Below are positions 26,326 to 35,843 of a stretch of DNA of 64,000 nt, one piece after another. The stretch comes from Pseudogemmobacter faecipullorum (GTDB lineage Bacteria; Pseudomonadota; Alphaproteobacteria; Rhodobacterales; Rhodobacteraceae). The position numbers were made by a program, and so were the translations under genes. Below the pieces are notes generated by a model. It was not told the DNA's origin. It made no database searches and saw only the letters and a program-made list of their open reading frames with translations. Where the stretch lies: NCBI RefSeq assembly GCF_020539525.1, contig NZ_JACDXX010000005.1, forward strand, positions 62,001-126,000, in the 5' to 3' direction. Every line of letters begins with the position of its first letter. Position 1 is the stretch's first letter.

Positions 26326-28596
26326 ATGTCAGTTCCCTCGTCAGTTTCCCCGTCAGTCTCACCATCAGTTTCCCCTTCGCCAGGCTCTGCCGCTCCCCCC
26401 CCGCAGCCCGCCCGCCCGGCGCAGCATGTCGTCGATCTCTCGGTCGAGGGGATGAGCTGTGCTTCCTGTACCGGACGGGTCGAGCGCCTGCTGAACGCCC
26501 AGCCCGGGGTGATCTCGGCCACGGCCAATCTGGCACTGCGCCGGGCCCGGATCGAGATGGACCGCCCCGGTGATGCCGCTGGCCTCGCCGCTCTGGTCAG
26601 CCAGGCCGGTTTTGCCGCCACCCCGCTGGCCGCAGAGCCTGCCGCAACCGCCGGGGAAACCGGCCGGTCCGAGGAACAGATCCTCTGGCGCGATGCCGCG
26701 ATTGCCGCTGCCCTGGCTTTGCCGGTGTTTCTGAGCGAAATGGGCGGGCATATGTCCGGGGCGCTGCACCACTGGCTGCTCTCGCTCGCCAGCCAGCAAA
26801 GCCTCTGGCTGATGCAGTTCGTGCTGACCACGCTTGTGCTCTCGATCCCGGGACGGCGGTTTTTCCAGAAAGGCCTGCCCGCCCTCGCCCGCCGCACCCC
26901 CGATATGAACAGCCTTGTAGCTTTGGGCACGCTTTCGGCCTGGGGCTGGTCGAGCCTCGTGCTCTTTGCCTCCGGCCTGATCCCCGAAGCCAGCCGCGCC
27001 GTCTATTTTGAGGCCGCAGCGGTGATCATCGTGCTGATCCTTGCCGGGCGGGCGATGGAGGCGCGGGCGCGCGGCCAGGCCGGGCGGGCCATTGCCCGGC
27101 TGATCGGGCTGCAGCCCAAAACCGCAAGGCTTGAGGATGGCCGCGAGGTTGCGGTCTCCAGCCTGGTCCCGGGCCAGGCCATCCGGCTGACCGCCGGTGA
27201 GCGGGTGCCGGTTGACGGGCTGGTGCTCTCGGGCGAAAGCGCGGTCGATGAAAGTATGCTGACCGGAGAGCCGCTGCCCGTGGCCAAAACCGCCGGGGCA
27301 AAGGTCACCGGCGGCACGGTCAATGGCAATGGCTCGCTGCTGATTGAGGTGCGCGCCACCGGCGCCGATACGGTCCTGGCGCGGATCACCGCCATGGTGG
27401 GCGAGGCCCAGGGCTCGAAACTGCCGCTCCAGGCGGTGATCGACCGGGTCACGCTGTGGTTCGTGCCCGCCGTTCTGGCGGTGGCTTTGCTGACGCTGGC
27501 GCTCTGGCTCGTGATAACCGGCGATCTGGCGCGTGCTCTCGCGGCAGCGGTGGCGGTGATGATCATCGCCTGCCCCTGTGCCATGGGCCTCGCCACCCCG
27601 GTTTCGATCCTGGTCGGCACCGGGCGGGCGGCGGAAATGGGGGTGTTGTTCCGGCGCGGCGAGGCTTTGCAGCGCCTGGCGACCACCCGCCGCATCAGCT
27701 TTGACAAGACCGGCACCCTGACCGAGGGCAGGCCCCGGCTGATCAGCACCGCAGGCGATGAAAGCCTGCTGCCGCTCGCCGCCGCAGCCGAGCGCGGCAG
27801 CCCGCATCCCCTCGCCCGCGCTCTGATGGAAGCGGTGCCTGATGCCCCGCCGGCCGAAGGCTTTCGCAGCCTGCCCGGGCTTGGGGCCGAGGCCATAGTC
27901 GGCGAGACGCTGATCCGGGTCGGCTCGGCACGGATGTTTGACACCCTGCCCGAAGCCCTGGCCCGGGCCGGTGACGCCGCCGCCAGCCGCGGCGAAAGCC
28001 TGATCTATATCGGCCGCGGCCGTGAGGCCGAGGCCCTGGCCACTTTTGCCGATCAGATCAAACCCGGATCTGCCCGGGCGATTGCCGCGCTGAAAGAGCT
28101 TGGCCTGACCACGGCGATGATTTCCGGCGATAGCGCTGCCGCAGCGCGCAAAGTTGCCAACAGTCTCGGCATCGAGGAGGTTCACGCCGGGGTGTTGCCC
28201 GAGGGCAAACAGGCGCTGGTGGCTGAACTCGGCGGCGCTTTCACCGGTGACGGCATCAATGACGCCCCGGCGCTGGCGGCGGCAGAGGTGGGCATTGCCA
28301 TGGGCACCGGCACCGATGTGGCGATCGAGGCCGGGGATGTGGTGCTGATGCGCGGCGAGCCGCTCGCGGTGGCCTCGGCAGTGCATCTGTCGCGCGCGGT
28401 GATGCGCAATATCCATCAGAACCTGTTCTGGGCCTTTGGCTATAATGTGGCGCTGATCCCGGTCGCCGCCGGGGTTCTCGTGCCCTTTAGCGGGCCGATG
28501 CTCTCACCCGTTCTGGCCGCCGGGGCCATGGCTTTGTCCTCGGTCTTTGTGCTGATGAATGCTTTGCGCCTGCGCTATACCGGAGCCCTGTCATGA
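26326..28596 (+). CDS. copA: Copper-exporting P1B-type ATPase
   Basis: A 756-residue Cu(I) efflux pump. After a Ser/Pro-rich N-terminal repeat (SVSP units) comes one HMA domain ([12 protein letters not shown], CxxC about 43-46), then eight predicted TM helices with the CPC motif [14 protein letters not shown]. The ATPase parts are phosphorylation site [13 protein letters not shown] motif SPHPLARAL, and hinge [17 protein letters not shown]. The start is ATG 26326 (AAAGGA eight bases upstream), because the longer frame's ATG 26302 lies in the promoter. cueR overlaps the stop. Cytosolic copper is pumped to the periplasm. Confidence 0.95.
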   Translation: MSVPSSVSPSVSPSVSPSPGSAAPPPQPARPAQHVVDLSVEGMSCASCTGRVERLLNAQPGVISATANLALRRARIEMDRPGDAAGLAALVSQAGFAATPLAAEPAATAGETGRSEEQILWRDAAIAAALALPVFLSEMGGHMSGALHHWLLSLASQQSLWLMQFVLTTLVLSIPGRRFFQKGLPALARRTPDMNSLVALGTLSAWGWSSLVLFASGLIPEASRAVYFEAAAVIIVLILAGRAMEARARGQAGRAIARLIGLQPKTARLEDGREVAVSSLVPGQAIRLTAGERVPVDGLVLSGESAVDESMLTGEPLPVAKTAGAKVTGGTVNGNGSLLIEVRATGADTVLARITAMVGEAQGSKLPLQAVIDRVTLWFVPAVLAVALLTLALWLVITGDLARALAAAVAVMIIACPCAMGLATPVSILVGTGRAAEMGVLFRRGEALQRLATTRRISFDKTGTLTEGRPRLISTAGDESLLPLAAAAERGSPHPLARALMEAVPDAPPAEGFRSLPGLGAEAIVGETLIRVGSARMFDTLPEALARAGDAAASRGESLIYIGRGREAEALATFADQIKPGSARAIAALKELGLTTAMISGDSAAAARKVANSLGIEEVHAGVLPEGKQALVAELGGAFTGDGINDAPALAAAEVGIAMGTGTDVAIEAGDVVLMRGEPLAVASAVHLSRAVMRNIHQNLFWAFGYNVALIPVAAGVLVPFSGPMLSPVLAAGAMALSSVFVLMNALRLRYTGALS

Positions 28597-29015
28597 ATAT
28601 CAAAGAAGTGGCCGCCCGGGCCGGTCTGCCCGCCAAGACCATCCGCTATTATGAGGAGATCGGGCTGATCCGGCCCCTGCGCGGCGCCAATGGCTATCGC
28701 AGCTTTCGTGACAGCGATCTGCATAAGCTGGCCTTCCTCGGCCGCGCCCGCTCGCTGGGCTTTTCAATCGAGGAATGCCGGGCGCTGCTGGCGCTCTATG
28801 AGGATCAGTCCCGCGCCTCCTCTGATGTGAAAGCGCTGGCGGGAAAACATCTTGACCAGATCGCCGCCAAGATCCGCGAGTTGCAGGAGATGCAGGCGAC
28901 CCTGCAACAGCTGGTGGGCGCCTGTGCCGGCGATCAGCGTCCCGACTGCCCTATTCTCCAGGGGCTGGCCGATCCTGCAGGGCTGACCCGGATAAAAACC
29001 GACTGCTGCGCCTGA
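28593..29015 (+). CDS. cueR: MerR-family copper-responsive regulator
   Basis: A 140-residue activator: winged helix-turn-helix ([20 protein letters not shown]), long dimer helix, and the metal loop CAGDQRPDC with Cys111 and Cys119. This matches the eight-residue Cys spacing of E. coli CueR, and Ser77 is in the position that marks monovalent-metal sensors. It overlaps copA by ATGA, so it is induced with its own target and should act at both promoters between copZ and copA. Confidence 0.93.
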   Translation: MNIKEVAARAGLPAKTIRYYEEIGLIRPLRGANGYRSFRDSDLHKLAFLGRARSLGFSIEECRALLALYEDQSRASSDVKALAGKHLDQIAAKIRELQEMQATLQQLVGACAGDQRPDCPILQGLADPAGLTRIKTDCCA

Positions 29016-29040
29016 AAACCGCCGCCCTTCAACGATGAAA

Positions 29041-29066
29041 AAAGGCGCGCCCTGGGGCGCGCCTTT
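29041..29066. terminator. Bidirectional terminator between cueR and ndk
   Basis: AAAGGCGCGCC - CTGG - GGCGCGCCTTT, an 11-bp perfect stem with A-rich and T-rich flanks on both sides. It serves convergent cueR and ndk. Confidence 0.85.
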
Positions 29067-29089
29067 CCTTATTTCGCAACCGGAACCGA

Positions 29090-29512
29090 TCAGCCGACCA
29101 GTTCGAGGCCCGAGAAGAAGAAAGCGATCTCGCGGGCAGCCGCTTCCGGGCTGTCCGAACCGTGAGCCGAGTTTTCGCCTTTGGACAGAGCGAATTCTTT
29201 ACGGATGGTGCCTTCAGCAGCCTGAGCCGGATCGGTGGCGCCCATGACTTCGCGGTTTTTCGCGATGGCATTCTCGCCTTCCAGAACCTGCAGAACCACC
29301 GGCTCCGAGATCATGAAAGCGACCAGTTCGCCGAAGAAGGGGCGCTCTTTATGCTCGCCATAGAATTCACCAGCCTGAGCAGCGGTCAGCTGAACGCGCT
29401 TCGAAGCCACGACGCGCAGGCCGGCCTCTTCGAATTTCGCAATGATTTTGCCGGTCAGGTTACGCTTGGTGGCATCGGGTTTGATGATCGAGAGGGTACG
29501 TTCAACAGCCAT
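29090..29512 (-). CDS. ndk: Nucleoside diphosphate kinase
   Basis: A 140-residue enzyme moving the gamma-phosphate from ATP to NDPs through a phosphohistidine. Visible: [36 protein letters not shown], and the active site [17 protein letters not shown] (His about 117). ATG 29512 (GGAGAG upstream) is chosen over 29524. Confidence 0.97.
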   Translation of the reverse strand: MAVERTLSIIKPDATKRNLTGKIIAKFEEAGLRVVASKRVQLTAAQAGEFYGEHKERPFFGELVAFMISEPVVLQVLEGENAIAKNREVMGATDPAQAAEGTIRKEFALSKGENSAHGSDSPEAAAREIAFFFSGLELVG

Positions 29513-30001
29513 CGGGCTCTCCAATTCTGTGGGGCCTGAAATCCGGCCCGTGTGTGGCGGCTGCTAGCATGGGAACATCACAAAGAAAAGTGCTCCTGCT
29601 CAGCCCCGGGGCTGCGGATGCAGCGATTTTGTCCGGCCCTGCGGCCAGGGGGGTGAGGCCAGCGGGGGCGGCAGGCTGTCCGAGGCCCCGCCCTGCCCCC
29701 CCGGCTCTGACCTCCGGCCTCCCCCCCCGGTGCCTGCGCTGCCCTTTCGCCCTTTCCCGCCCCCCGGCACCCTCTGGCAGCCCGGTCGCACAGCGCGCTC
29801 TGGCTGCCTGGTCTGACACTACGGGCGGGATCAGCATTATTCCGCCCGCCAGCCTCCTGGCTTCGCACCCTGGGGGGGAACCCGCCCGCCCGCGCAGGCC
29901 CAAAAGGCCAGATCCCGCCTGCCGTACCGGAGCGGCCCGAAACCGGGGCACCGGATCCGGCAGCGCCCGTTATCCCGTCGTAACAGCTAACGGAGACGAT
30001 C
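29513..30001. other. Intergenic region, ndk / PRC-barrel gene
   Basis: 489 bases of very GC-rich sequence between divergent genes. Open frames here are Pro/Ala/Gly-rich with no family features and are taken as composition artefacts. A hairpin CGGGCGG-N13-CCGCCCG lies at 29822-29848 without a T-tract. The last 20 bases hold the GGAG ribosome site of the next gene. Confidence 0.55.
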
Positions 30002-30499
30002 ATGCGTATTACAGCTACGGCCCTGACCCTCGCTCTGCTCTCTTCGGCCACCATGGCTTTTGCCCAGGGAACCGAAGGGGCTGTCGAACCCGCACCGCAG
30101 GCTGCGCCGACCGAAACCGAGGCCACGACGGTTCCGGCCGCCCCCGCCGCAACCGCTGCTCCGGCAGCCATCACCGCCCCGGCGATAGCCGCACCGGAAG
30201 GCTATAGCGCCGTGGAGTTCACCAGCGTGACCGCAGAGGAGCTGAAAGGCGTCGATATCTATGACGTGACCGATGCCTCGGTGGCCGAAGTGGCCGATCT
30301 GCTGATTGACGGCGCGGGCAAGGTCACCGGCATTGTCACCGATGTCGGCGGCTTTCTCGGCATGGGTGAGCATCGTATCTCGCTGAGCCCGGAGCAGGTC
30401 AGCTTCTACCGCAATGCCGATGGCGATCTGCGCGGCTATGTCTCGCTGAGCAAGGATCAGCTGAAAGCTTTGCCGGCCTGGGAAGCACCGGCCCCTTAA
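30002..30499 (+). CDS. Secreted PRC-barrel domain protein
   Basis: A 165-residue exported protein: signal peptide (ITATALTLALLSSATMAFAQ), an Ala/Pro/Thr linker (about 25-65), then a PRC-barrel with TAEELKGVDIYDVTDASVAE, GAGKVTGIVTDVGGFLGMGE and HRISLSPEQVSF. PRC-barrels occur in envelope and photosynthetic reaction-centre proteins; this stand-alone periplasmic form is common in alphaproteobacteria and uncharacterised. GGAGACG lies six bases before ATG. Confidence 0.87.
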   Translation: MRITATALTLALLSSATMAFAQGTEGAVEPAPQAAPTETEATTVPAAPAATAAPAAITAPAIAAPEGYSAVEFTSVTAEELKGVDIYDVTDASVAEVADLLIDGAGKVTGIVTDVGGFLGMGEHRISLSPEQVSFYRNADGDLRGYVSLSKDQLKALPAWEAPAP

Positions 30500-30633
30500 T
30501 GCGGCACCGCTGAGCCGGATCCGGCATCAGCTTCAGGACAGGTTCTGTTCTGGCGCTGGTCTGGCCCTGATCTGGCTGCCCGCGCCGGGCCGGGTTGCCC
30601 CCCGACCGACGCTCAGCCCGGCCAGAATGAACG

Positions 30634-30666
30634 AAGGGGTCAGTCTCAGGCTGACCCCTTATTTTT
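30634..30666 (+). terminator. Terminator after the PRC-barrel gene
   Basis: AAGGGGTCAG - TCTCAGG - CTGACCCCTT followed by ATTTTT. A 10-bp perfect stem, about 135 bases past the stop codon. Confidence 0.8.
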
Positions 30667-30679
30667 CACCGCAGATCGC

Positions 30680-30793
30680 CTGCGCCCGCCAGAGCCACAC
30701 GCCAGAGCCCCGCGCCCGGGCCATCTCTTGCGCTGCGCTCCATACGCTGCGCCCTATGCGCAGCTCTGGCGGGCGCAGCTCTGGCGGGCGCAG
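30680..30793. repeat. Inverted plus tandem 16-base repeats
   Basis: CTGCGCCCGCCAGAGC at 30680-30695 is repeated in inverse, as GCTCTGGCGGGCGCAG, at 30763-30778 and again at 30778-30793. The arms could form a long hairpin with two alternative partners. It lies in the 384-base gap between the PRC-barrel terminator and a small TM ORF. No function can be assigned. Confidence 0.6.
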
Positions 30794-30883
30794 AAAATCT
30801 CCCGGGTTTGCGGAACCTCAACCCAGGTATTTGCATTGTCCTTTCAACAACATGACCCGTTTACACGCCTGGGGAGATGACCG

Positions 30884-30973
30884 ATGAACATCATTCGCTT
30901 TTACGCTGCCTGCTGCGCCGGTTCGCTTCTGGTGGCTGCGAGTGCCCTGTCCTATATCCTGCTCAACACCTGA
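30884..30973 (+). CDS. Candidate 29-residue single-TM small protein
   Basis: ATG 30884 has GGGGAG about seven bases upstream. The frame reads MNIIRFYAACCAGSLLVAAS and then ALSYILLNT, a single hydrophobic helix of ordinary small membrane protein type. It is convergent with the NRPS gene, whose stop is 39 bases away. Support is the ribosome site and the hydrophobic pattern only. Confidence 0.4.
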   Translation: MNIIRFYAACCAGSLLVAASALSYILLNT

Positions 30974-31012
30974 ACCAGGCGAGGCCAGAGCCCCCCGGCT
31001 TTACCGGCGGCC

Positions 31013-34000
31013 TCAGCCCGGCATATCCGGCCTGGCAGGCTGCGGCGCGGCGGTGCTGGCGGAGCCCTCCAGGATCGCCGACAGCACCTGCGCGAGCTCA
31101 GCCACGCCGGGATGGGCCAGAATGGTCAGGTGATCGCCCTCGACCTCAAAAACCTCAAATCCGCCCGCCGCAACCGGCGCCCAGCCCAGCCCGGTTGTGA
31201 TCGCGGCCTCACTGTCCGAAATATTGCCGGTTGCCCGGATCACGCTCAGCCGGCCCGGATAGGCCGCCGGGCTCCAGGATTCGATGGCGAGCGCATTCGC
31301 CGCGACGAAATCGGCAATACTGGCCGATTGCCGCGCACCATCACCCGCCGCCGCGCCGCCCCTCTGGCTGAGCCGGTGGCGTGACAGCCAGCGCCCCGCC
31401 GCGAGCCGCAGTTTCGCCAGATGATGGCGCAGGCCATCGAGCCGCTCGGCCAGTTTGCGGCTGGCATAGCCCAGGCCCTGCTGGCGCAGCGCGCTGAAAT
31501 GCCGGGCCAGCCGGGCCAGGGTGCCGATGCTGGGCCGCCCACCCGGGCCGGTGGCATCGATCAGCGCCAGCATCTGCACCTCGCGCCCCGAGGCGATCAG
31601 CCGCCGCGCCAGTTCCAGCGCGATATAGCTGCCTAGCGAGACCGCCATCAGCGCCAGCCTGCCCTCGGGCTGATGCGCCTCGATCACCCGCTGATAGAGC
31701 GCCGCCGTCTCCTCAACCCCGACCGGGGTGGCCTCATTCAACAGGCCGACCGTCAGGCCAAAGATCGGCTGGTCTGGCCCCATCTGCGCGGCAAGCGGGC
31801 GGTAATAGCTGCCATTCAGCCCCAGAACATGCACGCCATAGATCGGGGTCCGGGTGCCAAGCGGCTGAATCGGCATCAGAAAATCACTTTCCGACGCCAG
31901 ATTCCCCTCGCCCGAGGCCAGATGTGCCGCCAGTTTTCGCGGCGTGGAATTCTGGTGCAGATCCGCCACCGAAATGCGCTGCGCCTCGCTGGCCTCGATC
32001 CGGGCCATCAGCCGGATCAGCAGCAGGGAATGCCCGCCCTGGCGGAAGAAATCCTGATCGGCGCCAAAGCCGGGCTGGGCCAGCACCGCGCCGAAATGCC
32101 CGGCCAGGCGCCGGGTCAGCGGATCGGCGGGCAGAGCATGACCGGCCCCGGTTCTGCGCGAAAGCGCGGCTGGCACGGCCGGAGCGCGCGGCCGGGGCAG
32201 CCGCGCGATATCGGTCTTGCCGCCCGGGCGCAGCGGCCAGTCGCTGACCGGCACCAGCTCTGGCCGCAGCGGCGCGGGCAGGTGCTGCAGCGCCGCCAGA
32301 ATCGCTGCCTCGGGCAGCTCCATCCGGCCATCCGCCCCCGGCGTGCCCCGCAGCCAGGCCAACAGCCGCGCCTCGGGCAAGCCGGGATCAACCAGCCCGA
32401 CCAGCGCCTGAGTGACCCCGCTGACCGCCTCAATCAGCTGCTCAATCTCGCCCGGCTCGATCCGGTAGCCGCGCAGCTTGATCTGCCGGTCAGCCCGGCC
32501 ACCGAGCGCGAGCTGGCGGTCCGCGCCCCAGCGCGCCAGATCGCCGCTGTCATAGATCCGCGCCCCGGGCGCAGGGTTCTGCGGATCGGGCCGGAAGCGT
32601 GCCGCGCTCAGCTCGGGCTGGCGCAGATAGCCCTGGGCCACCGCCTGACCGCCGATCCAGAGCTGCCCCGGCGCGCCGGGCGGGGCCGGGCTGCCATCCG
32701 CCGCCAGGACATAAAGCCGGCTATGCGCCAGCGGCCTGCCCACCGGCACGTCGCCAGCAGGCACAGCCGCACCCGGGGCCAGAAGAAAGGCGGCAGAAGT
32801 GATCGTGGCCTCGGTCGGGCCGTAACCATTGATCCAGGCCAGATCGGGCAGCAAAGCGCGCCAGCGGCGCAGCGCTGCCGCCGGCACCCTTTCGCCCCCG
32901 GCGATCACCAGCCGCACCGAGGCAGGCAGCAAGCGGCCGCTCTGCGCGAGATCCTCGAGCAGGGCCTGCCAGTAGCCGGTCGGCAGGTTCAGCACCGTGA
33001 TGCCCTGGGCCTCAATCTGCGCCAGCAGCTGCCGCGGATCCTGGCCCGCCGCTTCTGAGCGCAGGCAGAGCAGCGCGCCGCAGCTCAGCGCTGGCAGGAT
33101 CTCTTCGAGCGAGACATCAAAGCTGAGGCTGGTGAACTGCAGCACCCGGTCGGCAGGGGTAAGGCCGAAAAGCGCAATCGCAGCGCTGCAATGGGCGGCG
33201 ATTGCTCGGCGCGGCACCACAACCCCTTTGGGCAGGCCGGTGCTACCCGAAGTATAGAGCAGATAGGCCGGATCCTCCGGCCCGGCTGCGGCTGCGACCC
33301 CGGCCCCGGTTGTTGCCGCCTCTGCATCCGCTTCCGTGACAGCTGCAGCCGGACCAGCCGCCGCCTCTGCCCCATCCGGCACAGGGACCAGCAGCTCTGC
33401 CGGATCAAGGGTTGCGACCGCGCCCGCCCCTGCCGCAAGGCTGCTCCCGGCCGCGCAGAGCAAAAGCGCCGCGCCGCTGTCGGTCAGCATATGCTCCAGC
33501 CTTTCCACCGGCCAGCCGGGATCGAGCGGCAGGAAGGCGGCACCGGCTTTCCACACCGCGAGCAGCGCGGCCACATAGCCGGGCCCGCGCGGCAGCGAAA
33601 GCGCGACCACCTGGCCCGGGCCGATGCCGCGTGCCACCAGCTGCCGCGCCAGCACGCCGGCCTGGAGCTCCAGCGCACCACGGCTCAGCCCCTCCAGGCT
33701 GCTCTCCCCGGCGCAAAGCAGCGCCGGGCGATCCGGATCCTCCGCCGCCCGGGCCGCAATCCGCTGCTCGGGCGGCGGCTCTGCTGCGGTCAGCTCGTCA
33801 GGCGGCACAGCGCAGAGCTGCAGCCAGTCGCGCTCGGCCCGGCTCAGCATCGAAAGCTGCGCCAGCGGCGTGCCGGGCCTGGCGCTGGCGCAGGATTCGA
33901 GCAGGTTTTGCAGCCAGGCCAGGCATTGCCCGGCCTCAGCGGCGCTGAAGCGGCGCGGGTCATATTCCAGCTGCAGCTCCAGCGAGGGCCCGCCGTAAAC

Positions 34001-35272
34001 CGCAAGCGTCAGCGGCAGCGCCCCCTCCTCGCGCAGCTCCACCCGGCGCAGCAGCGCGCTGTTGCCCGCCTGCAGGCTGGCCTCAAGGCTTTGGCGCTCG
34101 GCCATGACAATGGTCTCAAACAGCGGCTGCGCCGCCTCGCCCGGTGCCACCTCACCGGCGGCAATCAGCGCCTGGCGGATCGCCGCCGGCGTGGCATGTT
34201 CAAAGCGGCGCATCGCCAGCTGATCGGCGCGCAACCGGCCGATCAGCGCGCCAAGCGTATCCCCGGGACTGATCCTGAGCGCCAGCGGCAGGGTATTGAT
34301 CAGACAGCCAACCAGATCCCTGCTTTCCGGCGTCAGATGCCGCCCGGTGCGGGTGGTGCCAAATACCGCGGCGGCTTTGCCGCTGCTGCGCGCCAGCACC
34401 AGCCCCCAGGCGGCATTGACCAGAGTGAAAAGCGTGGCCTCCATCCCACTGGCCAGCGTGCTGAGCGCCAGGGTATCGGCCTCGCTCAGGGCCGCCATCA
34501 GGCTGCGGCTGGACAGAGCTTCGGGCAAAGGCGTGGCGCTGGCTGCGGGCAGCAGACCAGGCCCGGGCAGGACCGCCGCCGCCTCACAGCCCTGCAGATG
34601 CCGGGCAAAGAAGGCCAGCGCCCCGGGATCAGCGGCAGCCGCACGCGCGGCCAGATAATGCGGCGCCGGATCCGGGGCTGCGACGCGTTCGGGCAGCGCC
34701 TGCCCCGCCAGCAGCGCCTGCAGATCCTGCAGAACCTCGCGCAGCACCAGGGTAAAACTGCGCCCGTCGAGCAAAGCATGGGGAAAGGTCCAGACCAGAG
34801 CCAGCACCTCAGCCCCGAGCCGCGCCAGATGCAGCCGCTGCCCGGGCCAGCTGCCGGGATCGGCGCCGCGGGCGCGCTCGGCCACAGCCCAGGCAGTAAA
34901 GCGGGCCTCGGGATCTGACCCGGAAGAACAATCTGGCGCGGATGAAAAATCCAGGAGGGTAAGGCCAGTTTCGGCAAAAGCGCTGGCGGCGGGTTCGGGC
35001 CGCTGCCCGGCCTCGCTTTCGCCTCCGGCCGTGAAACGCATACGCAGACCGGCATGGCGTTCAAAGGCGCGCGCCCAGGCCTGGCGCAGCGCCGCTTCCA
35101 GCGACAGCCCGGCATTGCCCGCCAGCGCCGGATCGGTGAGGGTCAGAATGATCTGCTCGCAATTGACGCCAGGGCGACCCGCCGCCAGGGTCTCATAGAC
35201 CATCCCGGCCTGAACCGAGGTCAGCGGCAGAGCCGCTGGCTGAGGGCCCGCGCATATCGCCTCAAATGCCAC
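31013..35272 (-). CDS. Single-module nonribosomal peptide synthetase (C-A-PCP-TE)
   Basis: A 1419-residue enzyme. Condensation domain about 15-460, with the catalytic motif reading PHALLDG (His165, Asp169; first His of HHxxxDG replaced by Pro). Adenylation domain about 500-1020: A3 YTSGSTGLPKG (673), A5 GYGPTEATI (816), A7 YDSGDLARWG, A8 GRADRQIKLRGYRIEPGE, and the catalytic Lys1019 in RPGGKTDIA. An Ala-rich insert (about 622-668) precedes A3. Carrier domain with Ser1082 in GGHSLLL. Thioesterase about 1140-1400 with Ser1212 (AVSLGSY), Asp1239 and His1381 (GDHLTIL). The start is GTG 35272 with GGAG upstream. No other biosynthetic, transport or phosphopantetheinyl transferase gene is nearby. 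The product is unknown. Confidence 0.9.
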   Translation of the reverse strand: MAFEAICAGPQPAALPLTSVQAGMVYETLAAGRPGVNCEQIILTLTDPALAGNAGLSLEAALRQAWARAFERHAGLRMRFTAGGESEAGQRPEPAASAFAETGLTLLDFSSAPDCSSGSDPEARFTAWAVAERARGADPGSWPGQRLHLARLGAEVLALVWTFPHALLDGRSFTLVLREVLQDLQALLAGQALPERVAAPDPAPHYLAARAAAADPGALAFFARHLQGCEAAAVLPGPGLLPAASATPLPEALSSRSLMAALSEADTLALSTLASGMEATLFTLVNAAWGLVLARSSGKAAAVFGTTRTGRHLTPESRDLVGCLINTLPLALRISPGDTLGALIGRLRADQLAMRRFEHATPAAIRQALIAAGEVAPGEAAQPLFETIVMAERQSLEASLQAGNSALLRRVELREEGALPLTLAVYGGPSLELQLEYDPRRFSAAEAGQCLAWLQNLLESCASARPGTPLAQLSMLSRAERDWLQLCAVPPDELTAAEPPPEQRIAARAAEDPDRPALLCAGESSLEGLSRGALELQAGVLARQLVARGIGPGQVVALSLPRGPGYVAALLAVWKAGAAFLPLDPGWPVERLEHMLTDSGAALLLCAAGSSLAAGAGAVATLDPAELLVPVPDGAEAAAGPAAAVTEADAEAATTGAGVAAAAGPEDPAYLLYTSGSTGLPKGVVVPRRAIAAHCSAAIALFGLTPADRVLQFTSLSFDVSLEEILPALSCGALLCLRSEAAGQDPRQLLAQIEAQGITVLNLPTGYWQALLEDLAQSGRLLPASVRLVIAGGERVPAAALRRWRALLPDLAWINGYGPTEATITSAAFLLAPGAAVPAGDVPVGRPLAHSRLYVLAADGSPAPPGAPGQLWIGGQAVAQGYLRQPELSAARFRPDPQNPAPGARIYDSGDLARWGADRQLALGGRADRQIKLRGYRIEPGEIEQLIEAVSGVTQALVGLVDPGLPEARLLAWLRGTPGADGRMELPEAAILAALQHLPAPLRPELVPVSDWPLRPGGKTDIARLPRPRAPAVPAALSRRTGAGHALPADPLTRRLAGHFGAVLAQPGFGADQDFFRQGGHSLLLIRLMARIEASEAQRISVADLHQNSTPRKLAAHLASGEGNLASESDFLMPIQPLGTRTPIYGVHVLGLNGSYYRPLAAQMGPDQPIFGLTVGLLNEATPVGVEETAALYQRVIEAHQPEGRLALMAVSLGSYIALELARRLIASGREVQMLALIDATGPGGRPSIGTLARLARHFSALRQQGLGYASRKLAERLDGLRHHLAKLRLAAGRWLSRHRLSQRGGAAAGDGARQSASIADFVAANALAIESWSPAAYPGRLSVIRATGNISDSEAAITTGLGWAPVAAGGFEVFEVEGDHLTILAHPGVAELAQVLSAILEGSASTAAPQPARPDMPG

Positions 35273-35324
35273 TGCGCCCGCTCCACCGCAAAGTCGGATC
35301 CTCTGCCCCTGGCCCTTCCGTCAT
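35262..35324 (-). other. Possible 20-codon leader ORF overlapping the NRPS start
   Basis: On the minus strand ATG 35324 opens a frame MTEGPGAEDPTLRWSGRSGI that stops at 35262, overlapping the NRPS GTG (35272) by 11 bases. A TATAGA (35335-35330) sits just before it as a possible -10, leaving a leaderless or very short 5' end. Chance is likely; translational coupling is the alternative. Confidence 0.2.
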
Positions 35325-35843
35325 AGCGTTCTATACTCTCTGTCGGCACCCTGCAGTAAACACTTTCCCGGAACCGGGCGGCAGCGGCGCTGTAACTCCA
35401 GCTGCTGGCGCAACGGGCTGGCGGCACAGATCCGGCCAAAAGACAAATTCGGCCAAAAGACAAAATGTCCGCCCCGCCCTGACGGGCTGGCCCCGAAAAA
35501 GGCCCCGGATAACCCCATGACTATTCCCGCGCACTCCTCAATGTGCAACCCGCGCCAGGAGGAAAATCAGCGTCATTGTCAGAAAATCCCCTGCAGGGCG
35601 CCGCTCAGCAGGACCCGCCCGGCGCCATCCCCGCCTGGGCCGCACGCCGCTGCCAGCGGCCGCTGCCCCGCGCGCAAGCCTGATCCCCGACCAGATCCCC
35701 CGGCTGATCCGCCGCCTGATCCGCCAGCCTGATCCCCGAACTGCGATCCGGGCTGCGATCCCGCTGCGCAGAGCCCGCATATAATCGCCCGCAGCCCCTT
35801 ATCGCCGTTGACCTTGGCCAGACACACTGGCAAGGCGGGTGCC
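35273..35843. other. Divergent intergenic region, NRPS / ABC-F gene
   Basis: 571 bases. It holds the possible NRPS promoter (TATAGA at 35335-35330), the leader ORF and the tandem direct repeat at 35433-35464. The part from 35590 to 35800 is a run of GATCC-spaced, Pro-coding GC-rich sequence with no credible gene. Confidence 0.55.
35433..35464. repeat. 15-base direct repeat upstream of the NRPS gene
   Basis: CGGCCAAAAGACAAA occurs at 35433-35447 and 35450-35464, a 17-base period. On the minus strand it reads TTTGTCTTTTGGCCG twice, toward the NRPS gene about 160 bases away. A pair of binding sites for one regulator would look like this. Confidence 0.5.

Noticed and set aside
26365-28416. 683-residue minus-strand open frame antisense to copA
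   Set aside because: It lies wholly within the copA coding frame, has no family features and is rich in Gly/Arg/His/Gln, as expected for antisense frames in GC-rich DNA.
29554-30207. Long open frames on both strands between ndk and the PRC-barrel gene
   Set aside because: Pro/Ala/Gly/Arg low-complexity translations without ribosome sites; composition artefacts.
33191-34918. 575-residue plus-strand open frame antisense to the NRPS
   Set aside because: Arg/Gln/Ala-rich shadow of the NRPS adenylation and condensation domains; no motif seen.
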